Shown here: piece after piece, positions 14,601-21,475 of the stretch
Layout of the letters: each line of letters begins with the position of its first letter
Position numbering within the stretch: the first letter of the stretch is position 1
From: SZUA-521 sp041738285
Lineage (GTDB): Bacteria > Pseudomonadota > Gammaproteobacteria > Pseudomonadales > Azotimanducaceae
Reading direction: 5' to 3'
Length of the DNA stretch: 22,232 nucleotides
Assembly: GCA_041738285.1 (NCBI GenBank)
Contig: JBGSQB010000139.1
Coordinates: forward strand, 1 to 22,232
Made by a program: the position numbers and the translations under genes
The notes under the pieces: generated by a model
Told to the model about the DNA's origin: nothing
The model's database searches: none
The model's input: only the letters and a program-made list of their open reading frames with translations

Positions 14601-14985
14601 GATCAGCGGCTACCCCGATCCCGTGCTGTTCACGGCGACGGCGATGATCGGCATGATCGCGCTTGCCGGCATCGTGGTGCGCAACTCGCTCATCCTCATC
14701 GAGTTCATCGAACAGCAGCGCGCGCTCGGAATCGGCGTCCACGACGCTGTGCTGGCCGCAGGCGCCGCGCGCACCCGCCCAGTGCTCTTGACCGCCGCTA
14801 CGACGCTGCTCGGTAACCTCGTGATCACGTTGGACCCGATATTCAGCGGCCTCGCGTGGGCAATCATCTTCGGTATCGTGGCATCGACCGCGCTCACACT
14901 GATCGTCGTGCCGACCGTCTATGCACTCGTCTACACAAACCAACGGTCCGTCAATTCGCAGCAAGAAAGGGGCGACAATGTCTAA
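11683..14985 (+). CDS. RND-superfamily efflux pump permease (HAE1/AcrB-like)
   Basis: The 1,100-residue inner-membrane product has the RND plan: helix 1 (about 18-38), a large periplasmic loop, a helix cluster (about 350-500), a second periplasmic loop (about 560-880) and a C-terminal helix cluster. Helix 4 has the proton-relay pair Asp420-Asp421 in GLLVDDPITGVDN (416-428). The helix 10 position usually held by Lys in AcrB is Arg1000 in GIVVRNSLILIEF. Heavy-metal RND signatures are absent, so multidrug-type or other organic substrates are more likely than metals; the substrate is unknown. The start must be TTG 11683 or later: an in-frame TAA (11668-11670, the uspE stop) lies four codons upstream, and the first helix begins soon after. 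Only a weak AGG is upstream. The stop overlaps the fusion-protein start by 8 nt, and the permease precedes its adaptor, the reverse of the usual order. Confidence 0.92.
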   Translation: MDPQSGLTERLIRAGLDGALPLMVVLVALACGAFALVNTPVEEEPQIVVPMADVHIAAPSLSARQVERLVTTPLEKVLTQIDGVEHIYSTSRTGGAVVSVRFFVGEDREDSLIKLYNKVLSNQDLVPSTVESWTIKPLEIDDVPVLIATLWSNDESVSDFELRRLAEEVALDLQAIPDTNRIDITGGRPRVLRVELDITAMSARNTGIDDVLFALSASNIRSPAGIVERGDLALNLETNARIEDAEALASLTINVIDGITVRLRDVARITDGPDERQDYHWIAFGAARADSAASERFAAVDIAVAKKKGANAVAVAEAAVSRIDALTRTLFPHGVHVEITRNYGDTADAKISDLLASLVIAVATVVALISVFLGWRAALVVAITVPVCYGITLMLDFAAGYTINRVTLFALILALGLLVDDPITGVDNMERHLGRGEINDDIVRALMEIRVPLLMSTVAIVIAFAPMSFITGMMGPYMSPMAFNVPIAVVMSTIVAFVVTPWLGSRLLKPTQQQEPAAADSSLYRRLLTPLLNDRRRAWTMLGLTAAALVIAMLLPLLRVVPLKLLPYDNKDEFQVLLDAPEGTTLERTDAVLAKVAQLLTTVPEVISVTGYSGTHSAMDFNGLVRHYFLRAGDHEGELRVQLVDKLARAQQSHSLILRLRPQIAALAQAEGVSIKLVEVPPGPPVIASVVAELYGQPTTEYPMLIAAARATAQRLAAEVGVVDVDTSATEASQRMVYVPDREKAALSGVSAANLARALRVGSDGLITGYIDAPDEAQPLPIKVTIPYSRRGDLAYLQVKGMSGVAKIREQGGVKDAPTPLVSMAELGRFELVPDDQPIYHKDLRPVTYAFAEVAGRVPAEVIYDVDADLHGAHAASVPVEERTYFNSGAGQPWQLPGEVDVVWSGEGEWNITLRVFRDLGIAFGVAILGLFAVIRLQTGSANLALIILLAIPLTAIGIMPGFWILNLIASQTISGYPDPVLFTATAMIGMIALAGIVVRNSLILIEFIEQQRALGIGVHDAVLAAGAARTRPVLLTAATTLLGNLVITLDPIFSGLAWAIIFGIVASTALTLIVVPTVYALVYTNQRSVNSQQERGDNV
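14966..14972 (+). promoter_or_regulatory. Shine-Dalgarno deciding the membrane-fusion-protein start
   Basis: AAAGGGG lies 5 nt upstream of ATG 14978 inside the end of the permease gene. It supports that ATG over the upstream in-frame ATG at 14921, whose extra residues (starting MHSSTQ) precede the membrane anchor and are unlike the family. Confidence 0.7.
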
Positions 14986-16033
14986 TCGACAGTGGGCCGG
15001 GCTCGGCGGAAGTCTCGCGGTGCTCCTGCTTGCGCTTGCCTACTATGCAGGCGTCTTTCACGACGAGGTCGATGCGCAAGGCAGCGCGCAACCGTCGCGC
15101 GTGGCCGGCGATGAGCACATCGTTACGATGACGCGACAACCGCACTTCGAATCGGTTGCCGGTACCGTTCGCGCGACGGATGAGACACTGATCAGCGCAC
15201 GCATCATGGCAAACGTCATCAAGGTGAATGTCCGCGCCGGCTCCCGCGTCGAATTGGGGCAGCCGTTGATCGAACTGGACAGTGCTGCACTCGCGGCAGC
15301 CAAAGGCCAGCGCGAACAGGAAGTTGCAGCAGCGCGCGCGGCACTCGAGAACGCGCGCGCGGCCCGCGATCGCACCGAATCACTGATTGGCGCAGGCAGC
15401 ATCTCGCAAGCCGCTCACGATGATGCAATCACGGCACATCGCGTTGCCACCGCCAACCTTGCGCGCGCCGAGCGCGCGGTCGCCGAGGCGACCACCGCAT
15501 TCGAGTACGCCCGCATCGATGCACCGATGAGCGGCACCGTCATCGAGCGGTTCATCGAGCCCGGCGATACCGCGACGCCCGGACGAACACTGCTCAAGCT
15601 ATACAATCCCGGCCGACTGCGCATCGAGGCAACCCTGCGCGAGTCGCTCATCGACCGCGTCGGTACCGGCGACCTGCTGACCGGATTCGTCGACGCGCTC
15701 GATCAGACCTTCGAAGCGCGCGTCGAAGAGATCGTCCCTGCGGCCGACCCTGGCTCGCGCACGTTCATTTTGAAGGCGCTCGTGCCTTCGCTGGACGGGC
15801 TCATTCCGGGCATGTTCGCGCGTCTGGATATTCCACTCGGCGAGATCGAACGAATCACCATTCCATTTGCATGCGTCCACCGCAGCGGGCAGCTCGATTT
15901 CGTCTACGTTCGCACCGACGCGGGTGACGTGCGCCGTTTTGTTCGACTCGGGGTCCGCCGCGGCAATGACGTCGAGGTGAAGTCCGGCCTGAGGCCGCCA
16001 GAAGTGGTCGTAGTCACACAATCCGGCGATTGA
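14978..16033 (+). CDS. RND periplasmic adaptor (membrane fusion protein, HlyD/AcrA family)
   Basis: The 351-residue product starts at ATG 14978. It has a single N-terminal anchor (about 7-25, WAGLGGSLAVLLLALAYYAG) without a lipobox Cys. Next come the first lipoyl half (VIKVNVRAGSRVELGQPLIELD), an Ala/Arg/Glu-rich alpha-hairpin (about 105-180) and the second lipoyl half (APMSGTVIERFIEPGDTATPG). A beta-barrel and membrane-proximal domain follow (LIPGMFARLDIPLG). It bridges the permease just upstream to an outer-membrane channel. No channel gene is adjacent, so a TolC-type protein elsewhere, or the CusC homologue in this window, would be needed. It overlaps the permease gene by 8 nt. Confidence 0.92.
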   Translation: MSNRQWAGLGGSLAVLLLALAYYAGVFHDEVDAQGSAQPSRVAGDEHIVTMTRQPHFESVAGTVRATDETLISARIMANVIKVNVRAGSRVELGQPLIELDSAALAAAKGQREQEVAAARAALENARAARDRTESLIGAGSISQAAHDDAITAHRVATANLARAERAVAEATTAFEYARIDAPMSGTVIERFIEPGDTATPGRTLLKLYNPGRLRIEATLRESLIDRVGTGDLLTGFVDALDQTFEARVEEIVPAADPGSRTFILKALVPSLDGLIPGMFARLDIPLGEIERITIPFACVHRSGQLDFVYVRTDAGDVRRFVRLGVRRGNDVEVKSGLRPPEVVVVTQSGD

Positions 16034-16118
16034 CCCCCCGAAAATGTGACGGGATTGACGCCGCGGAATCCGGCGCGGGCATATGGTCAGCCGAGTTCCG
16101 TCATCCACGGCATCGGGT

Positions 16119-16787
16119 ATGCACGCCGCCGCTTCCTCTCATCCAAGCAGAACTCAGTTTGTGCTCGGTGTCGTCGTCTTGCTGACCGGCCTTGCGTTTG
16201 CGCATGCTGCGTCGGCCGGTGAACTCGCCAAGCGCGACTGTCTTGCCGGTGACTGGCACAAGATCGGCTACGCGGACGGCCGCGTCGGCATCGAACCCCA
16301 TGCGTTTACCGCGCACACTACACGCTGCGAGTCGTTTGGCCTTTCGGTCGACGCGGAATCCTATCTGGCGGGCTGGGCCGACGGCATAGTTCAGTTCTGC
16401 ACCGAAGAGAGCGGCTTCGACGTAGGTGCTCGAGGATCACGATACGCCAACCCGTGTCCGGCGCACCTGACCGCCGACTTCCGCGACGGCTACCAGACCG
16501 GACGGCAGGTGCATCTTGCTGAAGCCGAAATCGCCGAACTCGAAGCGATGGTGCTGGAGCTGAGCAGGGAGCTGACGCTCATTGCTGAAGCGCAGGAGGC
16601 TTCTGAGACTCACCTCGTGCTAGACGACGGCTCGGCAACGGATCGCTATCGCTGGCTCGAAGAAATCAAGTTCCTCGCCCGGGAGCGCGCCCAGACCGAA
16701 GGCGAGCTCAACGCCCTCGATCTCGAGATTGAATCACGCAAGGAGCATCTGGAGCTGTTACGCACGAGTATCGCGTCAGCGCACTGA
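16119..16787 (+). CDS. DUF2799-family secreted protein with C-terminal coiled coil
   Basis: From ATG 16119 the product has 222 residues: an N-terminal signal peptide (hydrophobic core about 15-29, cleavage near AHAASA) and then a DUF2799 domain (about 39-130). The domain has the typical DWHKIGYADG (45-54), YLAGWADGIVQFC (82-94), NPCPAHL (111-117) and DFRDGYQTG (120-128). Four cysteines (41, 70, 94, 113) could form two disulfides in the periplasm. Charged helices at about 133-165 and 178-215 predict coiled coil. The family's function is unknown. An in-frame ATG at 16083 would add 12 residues; neither start has a clear Shine-Dalgarno. TTGACG at 16055-16060 resembles a -35 element, but only weak -10 candidates follow. 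The stop is 2 nt from that of the convergent DUF3012 gene. Confidence 0.82.
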   Translation: MHAAASSHPSRTQFVLGVVVLLTGLAFAHAASAGELAKRDCLAGDWHKIGYADGRVGIEPHAFTAHTTRCESFGLSVDAESYLAGWADGIVQFCTEESGFDVGARGSRYANPCPAHLTADFRDGYQTGRQVHLAEAEIAELEAMVLELSRELTLIAEAQEASETHLVLDDGSATDRYRWLEEIKFLARERAQTEGELNALDLEIESRKEHLELLRTSIASAH

Positions 16788-16789
16788 CG

Positions 16790-16963
16790 CTAGTCCTTGC
16801 GTTTCCTGAAGATGCAGTGCTTGGCGTAGTCCGCAGCATCGTTCGCCGACCACTCGCCCTTCGGCTGCTCATCGAGCGCCTCACACCATGCCGTGCTGCC
16901 GACTTCCGGCGAACACGCGGTCAACACCGCGACCATCAAGAGACCTGCTAACACTCGACTCAT
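16790..16963 (-). CDS. Small DUF3012-family lipoprotein (57 aa)
   Basis: This 57-residue gene has ATG at 16963 preceded by AGGAG at a 4-nt spacing. The product is a lipoprotein precursor: hydrophobic VLAGLLMVAVLTAC with the lipobox LTAC (Cys17). The mature part, CSPEVGSTAWCEALDE followed by PKGEWSANDAADYAKHC, matches what I know of DUF3012, a short gammaproteobacterial family of unknown function. Besides the lipidated Cys17, Cys27 and Cys50 remain, perhaps as a disulfide or thiol ligand pair. It follows the candidate 35-residue ORF by 48 nt on the same strand as cusCBA and may be read from that operon. It is convergent with the DUF2799 gene, 2 nt apart. Confidence 0.87.
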   Translation of the reverse strand: MSRVLAGLLMVAVLTACSPEVGSTAWCEALDEQPKGEWSANDAADYAKHCIFRKRKD

Positions 16964-17011
16964 GGAACTCCTGCGCGTGGTTCCTCGAAGGGGTTAGTCG
17001 AAGGATAGCGC

Positions 17012-17119
17012 TTATTTTCGCTGCGGAGTGCCACGAGGCGGAAACACCATGATGTCCGCCTGCTCACTGGGCCGCGCCTGGAACGTCGCGCCATTGAAGG
17101 CAATGATCGGATCACTCAT
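17012..17119 (-). CDS. Candidate 35-aa ORF overlapping the cusA stop
   Basis: An ATG at 17119 lies inside the last codons of cusA, with that gene's TGA at 17114-17112, so translation could be coupled by termination-reinitiation. It encodes 35 residues (MSDPIIAFNGATFQARPSEQ at the start, basic PRGTPQRK at the end) and stops with TAA at 17012. There is no signal peptide, Cys, His or Met-rich metal motif, and I recognise no family. It is short enough to arise by chance in GC-rich DNA. The arguments for it are the overlap style shared by the rest of the operon and the otherwise empty gap before the DUF3012 gene. Confidence 0.35.
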   Translation of the reverse strand: MSDPIIAFNGATFQARPSEQADIMVFPPRGTPQRK

Positions 17120-20100
17120 GACGCGCCGCGTCCAACTGCCTCATTTCCCGCTGCAGCAGCAGATAGTAGGCGGCCGGAATGATGATCATGGACAGCACTG
17201 GCGCCGTGAACATGCCGCCGACCATCGGCGCCGCAATGCGCTGCATGACTTCGCTGCCGGTTCCGCTGCCGATGAACAGGGGCAGAAGTCCCGCCACGAT
17301 GACCGCCACGGTCATGGCCTTGGGTCGAACCCGCTGTACGGCTCCTTCGATGATCGCCGCACGCAGTTCGGCGCTGTTCACCAGCATGCCGCGCGCGCGT
17401 CGGTCTGCTACTGCACGGTCGAGATACAGCAGCATCACCACGCCAAACTCGGTCGCGATGCCTGCCAGCGCGATGAAGCCGACTGCCGATGCAACCGAGA
17501 ACTCATGTCCGAGGAGGTAGATGAACCAGAACCCGCCGACGAGCGATAGGGGCACAGTCAGCATGATGAGGAGTGAATCCCGCAAGTTGCCAAAGGCGAG
17601 ATACAAAAGCAGCAGGATGACGCCTAACGTGAACGGAACCGCCACTGCCAGGCGCTCGGTGGCACGGGCAAGGTACTCGTACTGTCCCGAAAACGTCACC
17701 GAGTAACCGCTCGGCAGCGCAACGCTGCGTTCGATCTCTTCGCGCGCTTCGGCAACGTATCCACCCAGGTCACGGTCGCGGATGTCTACGTACACCCAGC
17801 CATTGGGTCGCGAGTTCTCGCTCTTGATCATCGGCGGCCCATCGGCGATGCGCACATCTGCGACCGCTCCGAGTGTCACCGTTTCACCGGCCGCGGTGAC
17901 GAACGGCAGGGCCTCGAGATCGGCCAGTGAGTCACGCAGCTCACGCGGGTAGCGGACGTTGATCGGGAAGCGCTGCAATCCTTCGATGGTCTCACCGACG
18001 TTCTCACCCCCAATCGCCAGCGCGACGACACGTTGCACCGCGTCGATCGACAGCCCATGCCTCGCCGCACGCACACGATCTGGACTGACCTCGATGTAAC
18101 GACCCGCCGAGACGCGCTCGGAGAATGCCGAGGCTGTGCCGGGAATACGCTTGAGTACCGATTCGATCTCGGACCCGATGCCTTCGATGACCGCCAAATC
18201 GGGACCGGCGATCTTCACGCCGACCGGCGATTTGATGCCCGTGGCGAGCATGTCGATTCGATTTCGAATGGGCTGCACCCAGACGTTGGCAAGGCCTGGC
18301 ACCTTGAGCGCCTTGTCCATCTCGTCGATGAGTGTGGCCGTGGTCATGCCTTCCCGCCACTGCGACCTGTCCTTCAACATGATCGTGGTTTCGAACATCT
18401 CGAGCGGCGCAGGATCGGTTGCCGATTCCGCGCGCCCCGCCTTGCCGAAGACGCGGTGCACTTCTGGAAAGGTCTTGATGATGCGATCCGTCTGTTGAAG
18501 AAGTTCCGCCGCTTTGCCGGCGGCGATGCCCGGCAACGCGGTCGGCATGTACAAGAGGTCACCTTCATCGAGGGGCGGCATGAATTCGCTGCCGATCCGA
18601 GCGATCGGATACGCAGTTGCCAGCAGCACCGCAATCGCAACCATGAGCCATGGGCCCGGCCGCGCCAGCACCGCGTGAATGACCGGGCGATACATCGCCA
18701 TGAGCGCTCGGTTGAGCGGGTTGTCGGCCTCGCTGCGGATGTGCCCACGCACGAAGGCAACGATGAGCACGGGAATCAGCGTCACACTCAGTCCCGCGGC
18801 TGCGGCCATCGCATAGGTCTTGGTGTAGGCGAGCGGCGCAAACAGCCGGCCCTCCTGAGCTTCGAGCAGGAACACCGGCACGAATGACAGGGTGATCACC
18901 AGCAGGCTGAAGAACAGCGCCGGAGCGACTTCAACCGCCGACTCGGTCAAGAGCGCCACACGCTGCGCGGGCGTGATGACCTCGCCCGACTCGTGTTGCG
19001 CGCGTTCCAGGTGTTTGTGAGCGTTTTCCACCATCACCACAGCAGCATCCACCATCGCGCCGATGGCGATCGCAATGCCGCCGAGCGCCATGATGTCGGC
19101 GTTGATCCCCTGCAACCGCATCACGATGAAGGCGACGAGAATGCCCACCGGTAGCGTGATCACGGCGACCAGAGCGGAGCGCAAGTGCCACAGAAAGAAG
19201 ATACAAACGAGCGCAACGACCGCAAATTCCTGGCCGAGCTTCTGCCAGAGGTTCGTCACCGCCCGGTCGATCAACAGCGAGCGATCATAGGTTTCGACGA
19301 TCTCCACGCCCGCCGGCAATCCGAGCGCGAGCTGCGCGAGCTTTGTCTTCACCAGCGCAATGGTCGCGCTCGCGTTCTCGCCTGAGCGCATCACAATGAC
19401 ACCACCGACGACTTCTCCTTCGCCGTCGAGATCCGCGATACCGCGCCGCGCTTCACCACCCAGGCCGACGTAAGCGACATCCGACAGCAGAATCGGCGTT
19501 CCGTCGACGACGCCCACTGCGATGTTGCGAAAGTCATCGAGCGTTTTCAGATAGCCGCGCGAGCGAACCATGTACTCGGCCTCGGCGAGCTCGATCACCG
19601 AGCCACCGGCTTCACTGTTCGCGGCGCGCACCGCGTCGACCACCGTCTCGATCGTCACGCCAAGCGCACGCAAGCGGTCGGGCTGCAGGACGATCTGGTA
19701 CTGCCGATTGAATCCACCGATCGTCGCGACCTCGGCGACGCCCGCCACGCTCTTCAGCTCGAATTTCAGGAACCAGTCCTGCAGCGCGCGCAGCGCCGCG
19801 ATGTCGTGCGTGCCACTGCGATCGACCAGCGCGTATTCGTAAATCCAGCCAACACCGGTGGCATCGGGTCCGAGCGCCGGCCGCGCAGTCACCGGTAGCC
19901 GCCCCTGTACCTGGGAGAGGTACTCGAGCACGCGCGAACGGGCCCAGTACAGATCGGTGCCATCATCGAACAACACGTACACGTACGACTCGCCGAACAG
20001 CGAATAGCCGCGCACGACACGGGCGTGGGGAACCGACATCAGGGTCGTGGTCAGCGGATAGGTCACCTGGTCTTCGACCACCTGAGGTGCCTGGCCGGCA

Positions 20101-20258
20101 TAGGTGGTTCGTACGATCACCTGCACGTCGGACAAATCCGGAATGGCGTCCAGCGGTGTCTGCCGCAGTGCCACTACACCGAATGCGCTTGCAAGCACCA
20201 CGGCCAGGAGGACCAAGGTGCGCGCCTCGATCGCTGCACGAACCAGCCACGCAATCAT
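17112..20258 (-). CDS. cusA: CusA: heavy-metal RND permease for Cu(I)/Ag(I) efflux
   Basis: From ATG 20258 the product has 1,048 residues, near-identical in length to E. coli CusA. Helix 4 carries the monovalent-metal type signature GAMVDAAVVMVENAHKHLE (400-418), which separates CusA from CzcA-type pumps. The three substrate methionines known from E. coli CusA are all present in matching contexts: Met571 (DLLYMPT), Met621 (PLEMFETT) and Met670 (DMLATGIKSP). The C-terminus has FIALAGIATEFGVVMLL and GSGTGSEVMQRIAAPM. It would drive proton-coupled Cu(I)/Ag(I) export from periplasm or cytosol through the CusBC channel. The ATG overlaps the cusB stop (ATGA). The frame remains open upstream to 20738, but that part is antisense-style shadow over cusB. 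Confidence 0.97.
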   Translation of the reverse strand: MIAWLVRAAIEARTLVLLAVVLASAFGVVALRQTPLDAIPDLSDVQVIVRTTYAGQAPQVVEDQVTYPLTTTLMSVPHARVVRGYSLFGESYVYVLFDDGTDLYWARSRVLEYLSQVQGRLPVTARPALGPDATGVGWIYEYALVDRSGTHDIAALRALQDWFLKFELKSVAGVAEVATIGGFNRQYQIVLQPDRLRALGVTIETVVDAVRAANSEAGGSVIELAEAEYMVRSRGYLKTLDDFRNIAVGVVDGTPILLSDVAYVGLGGEARRGIADLDGEGEVVGGVIVMRSGENASATIALVKTKLAQLALGLPAGVEIVETYDRSLLIDRAVTNLWQKLGQEFAVVALVCIFFLWHLRSALVAVITLPVGILVAFIVMRLQGINADIMALGGIAIAIGAMVDAAVVMVENAHKHLERAQHESGEVITPAQRVALLTESAVEVAPALFFSLLVITLSFVPVFLLEAQEGRLFAPLAYTKTYAMAAAAGLSVTLIPVLIVAFVRGHIRSEADNPLNRALMAMYRPVIHAVLARPGPWLMVAIAVLLATAYPIARIGSEFMPPLDEGDLLYMPTALPGIAAGKAAELLQQTDRIIKTFPEVHRVFGKAGRAESATDPAPLEMFETTIMLKDRSQWREGMTTATLIDEMDKALKVPGLANVWVQPIRNRIDMLATGIKSPVGVKIAGPDLAVIEGIGSEIESVLKRIPGTASAFSERVSAGRYIEVSPDRVRAARHGLSIDAVQRVVALAIGGENVGETIEGLQRFPINVRYPRELRDSLADLEALPFVTAAGETVTLGAVADVRIADGPPMIKSENSRPNGWVYVDIRDRDLGGYVAEAREEIERSVALPSGYSVTFSGQYEYLARATERLAVAVPFTLGVILLLLYLAFGNLRDSLLIMLTVPLSLVGGFWFIYLLGHEFSVASAVGFIALAGIATEFGVVMLLYLDRAVADRRARGMLVNSAELRAAIIEGAVQRVRPKAMTVAVIVAGLLPLFIGSGTGSEVMQRIAAPMVGGMFTAPVLSMIIIPAAYYLLLQREMRQLDAARHE

Positions 20259-21475
20259 GGCTGCGATCCGGACAGCCGACGATACGCGCCTTGCAGGCTC
20301 GCTTCCGAATCGATCAGGAACTGCCCCGAGGTAACGACTTCGACGCCTTCCTGGAGACCCTCGCGCACAACGGTTTCGCCGGCGCGCTCGTCGCCGATCT
20401 TGATTGCGACCGGCGCGAATCGCCCATCGCCTTCGGCCACCATGACCATGGTGCGCGCGCCGGTGCGGATGACTGCTTCGGTCGGCACGAGCAGTTGGTC
20501 TCTGCGGCCGCCACCGTACACAGTGACTTCGGCGTACATGCCTGGATGCAAGTCGCCATCGGCGTTGTCGAGCACGACGCGCACCCGCCGCGTGCGCGTG
20601 GCGGCATCGAGATCCGGATAGACATAGTCGACTTCGCCTTCGAACACCGTTCCCGGCCGCGCGGAGACGCGCACCTGCGCGCTGCGTCCACTCGTGATCC
20701 AGGCAGATTCGCGTTCCGGCACTTCCGCGATCACCCACACGTGTTGGTGATCGGACAATTCGAACATCGGCGCGTCGGTGCCGACCGCACTGCCTTCTCG
20801 CACACCGAGTGTCATGACATAGCCACTCACCGGCGCGGTCACGCGCGTTCGGCGCGAAGCCTGTCGCGAGGTTTCGACGGCGGCGATCTCCTGCGCACCG
20901 ACGCCGAGCGACTTCAGTTGCGCGCGAGCGGCGGCGATGAGCGCGCCCTGGTCCGATTCCAGCGCAATCAGAAGCTCGCCCTTGGCTGTCGCGATGCTCG
21001 GGCTGTAGACCTCTGCGAGTACCTGACCACGGGCCACGCGCTCGCCTTCAGCGCGCACGTTCAGGACTTCCACCCAGCCCGACGCACGCATGAAAACCTG
21101 GGTGCGACTGCGCTCATCGACTTCGATGCGCGCGGTCGTGTCGACCCGCTGGTAGAACGTGCCGCGGGTCACGGGCGCGGTGCGCATGCCCAGGTTCTGC
21201 ACCATGCGCGGATCGATTCGCACGCTGACGGCACCGGGTTGATCGGTGGCGTGTTTCGGCACCAGATCCATGTCCATGAATGGCGAACGACCGGGTGCGT
21301 CGAAGTGCTGGTCGGGACGCATCGGGTCGTACCAGTACAGTACGACCGGCGTGTCGCCCGCCATGCTTGGTGCGGCCGCTTCCGGCGGGTGCGAGTACCA
21401 GAGGTAGGTTGCAATGCCAATCGCTACCCCGACTGTCAAGCTCAGCCCCAACGACAGCGCAGATCGCATCTTCAT
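20255..21475 (-). CDS. cusB: CusB: periplasmic adaptor of the Cu/Ag efflux complex
   Basis: The 406-residue product has an N-terminal membrane anchor or signal (about 5-27) and then the CusB metal-binding segment LYWYDPM (46-52) and PGRSPFMDMDLVPK (61-74). Met52, Met67 and Met69 correspond to the three Cu(I)/Ag(I)-binding methionines of E. coli CusB. Lipoyl, alpha-hairpin and beta-barrel regions follow (RASGWVEVLNVRAEGERVARGQ, APVSGYVMTLGVREGSAVG, and DLHPGMYAEVTVYGG in part). There is no C-terminal CusF-like domain. The ATG at 21475 overlaps the cusC TGA (ATGA), and its own TGA overlaps the cusA start, so the operon order is cusC-cusB-cusA. It probably accepts metal from a chaperone and gates CusA; no cusF is visible in the window. 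Confidence 0.96.
   Translation of the reverse strand: MKMRSALSLGLSLTVGVAIGIATYLWYSHPPEAAAPSMAGDTPVVLYWYDPMRPDQHFDAPGRSPFMDMDLVPKHATDQPGAVSVRIDPRMVQNLGMRTAPVTRGTFYQRVDTTARIEVDERSRTQVFMRASGWVEVLNVRAEGERVARGQVLAEVYSPSIATAKGELLIALESDQGALIAAARAQLKSLGVGAQEIAAVETSRQASRRTRVTAPVSGYVMTLGVREGSAVGTDAPMFELSDHQHVWVIAEVPERESAWITSGRSAQVRVSARPGTVFEGEVDYVYPDLDAATRTRRVRVVLDNADGDLHPGMYAEVTVYGGGRRDQLLVPTEAVIRTGARTMVMVAEGDGRFAPVAIKIGDERAGETVVREGLQEGVEVVTSGQFLIDSEASLQGAYRRLSGSQP

Noticed and set aside
13660..14964. 434-codon minus-strand frame inside the RND permease gene
   Set aside because: It lies wholly antisense to a confident RND permease; composition is His/Arg/Asp-rich and low in hydrophobic core, typical of a reverse-strand shadow.
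16059..16075. Hairpin CGCCG/CGGCG after the membrane fusion protein gene as a terminator
   Set aside because: Only a 5-bp stem and no following T-tract; such GC-rich hairpins are expected by chance here.
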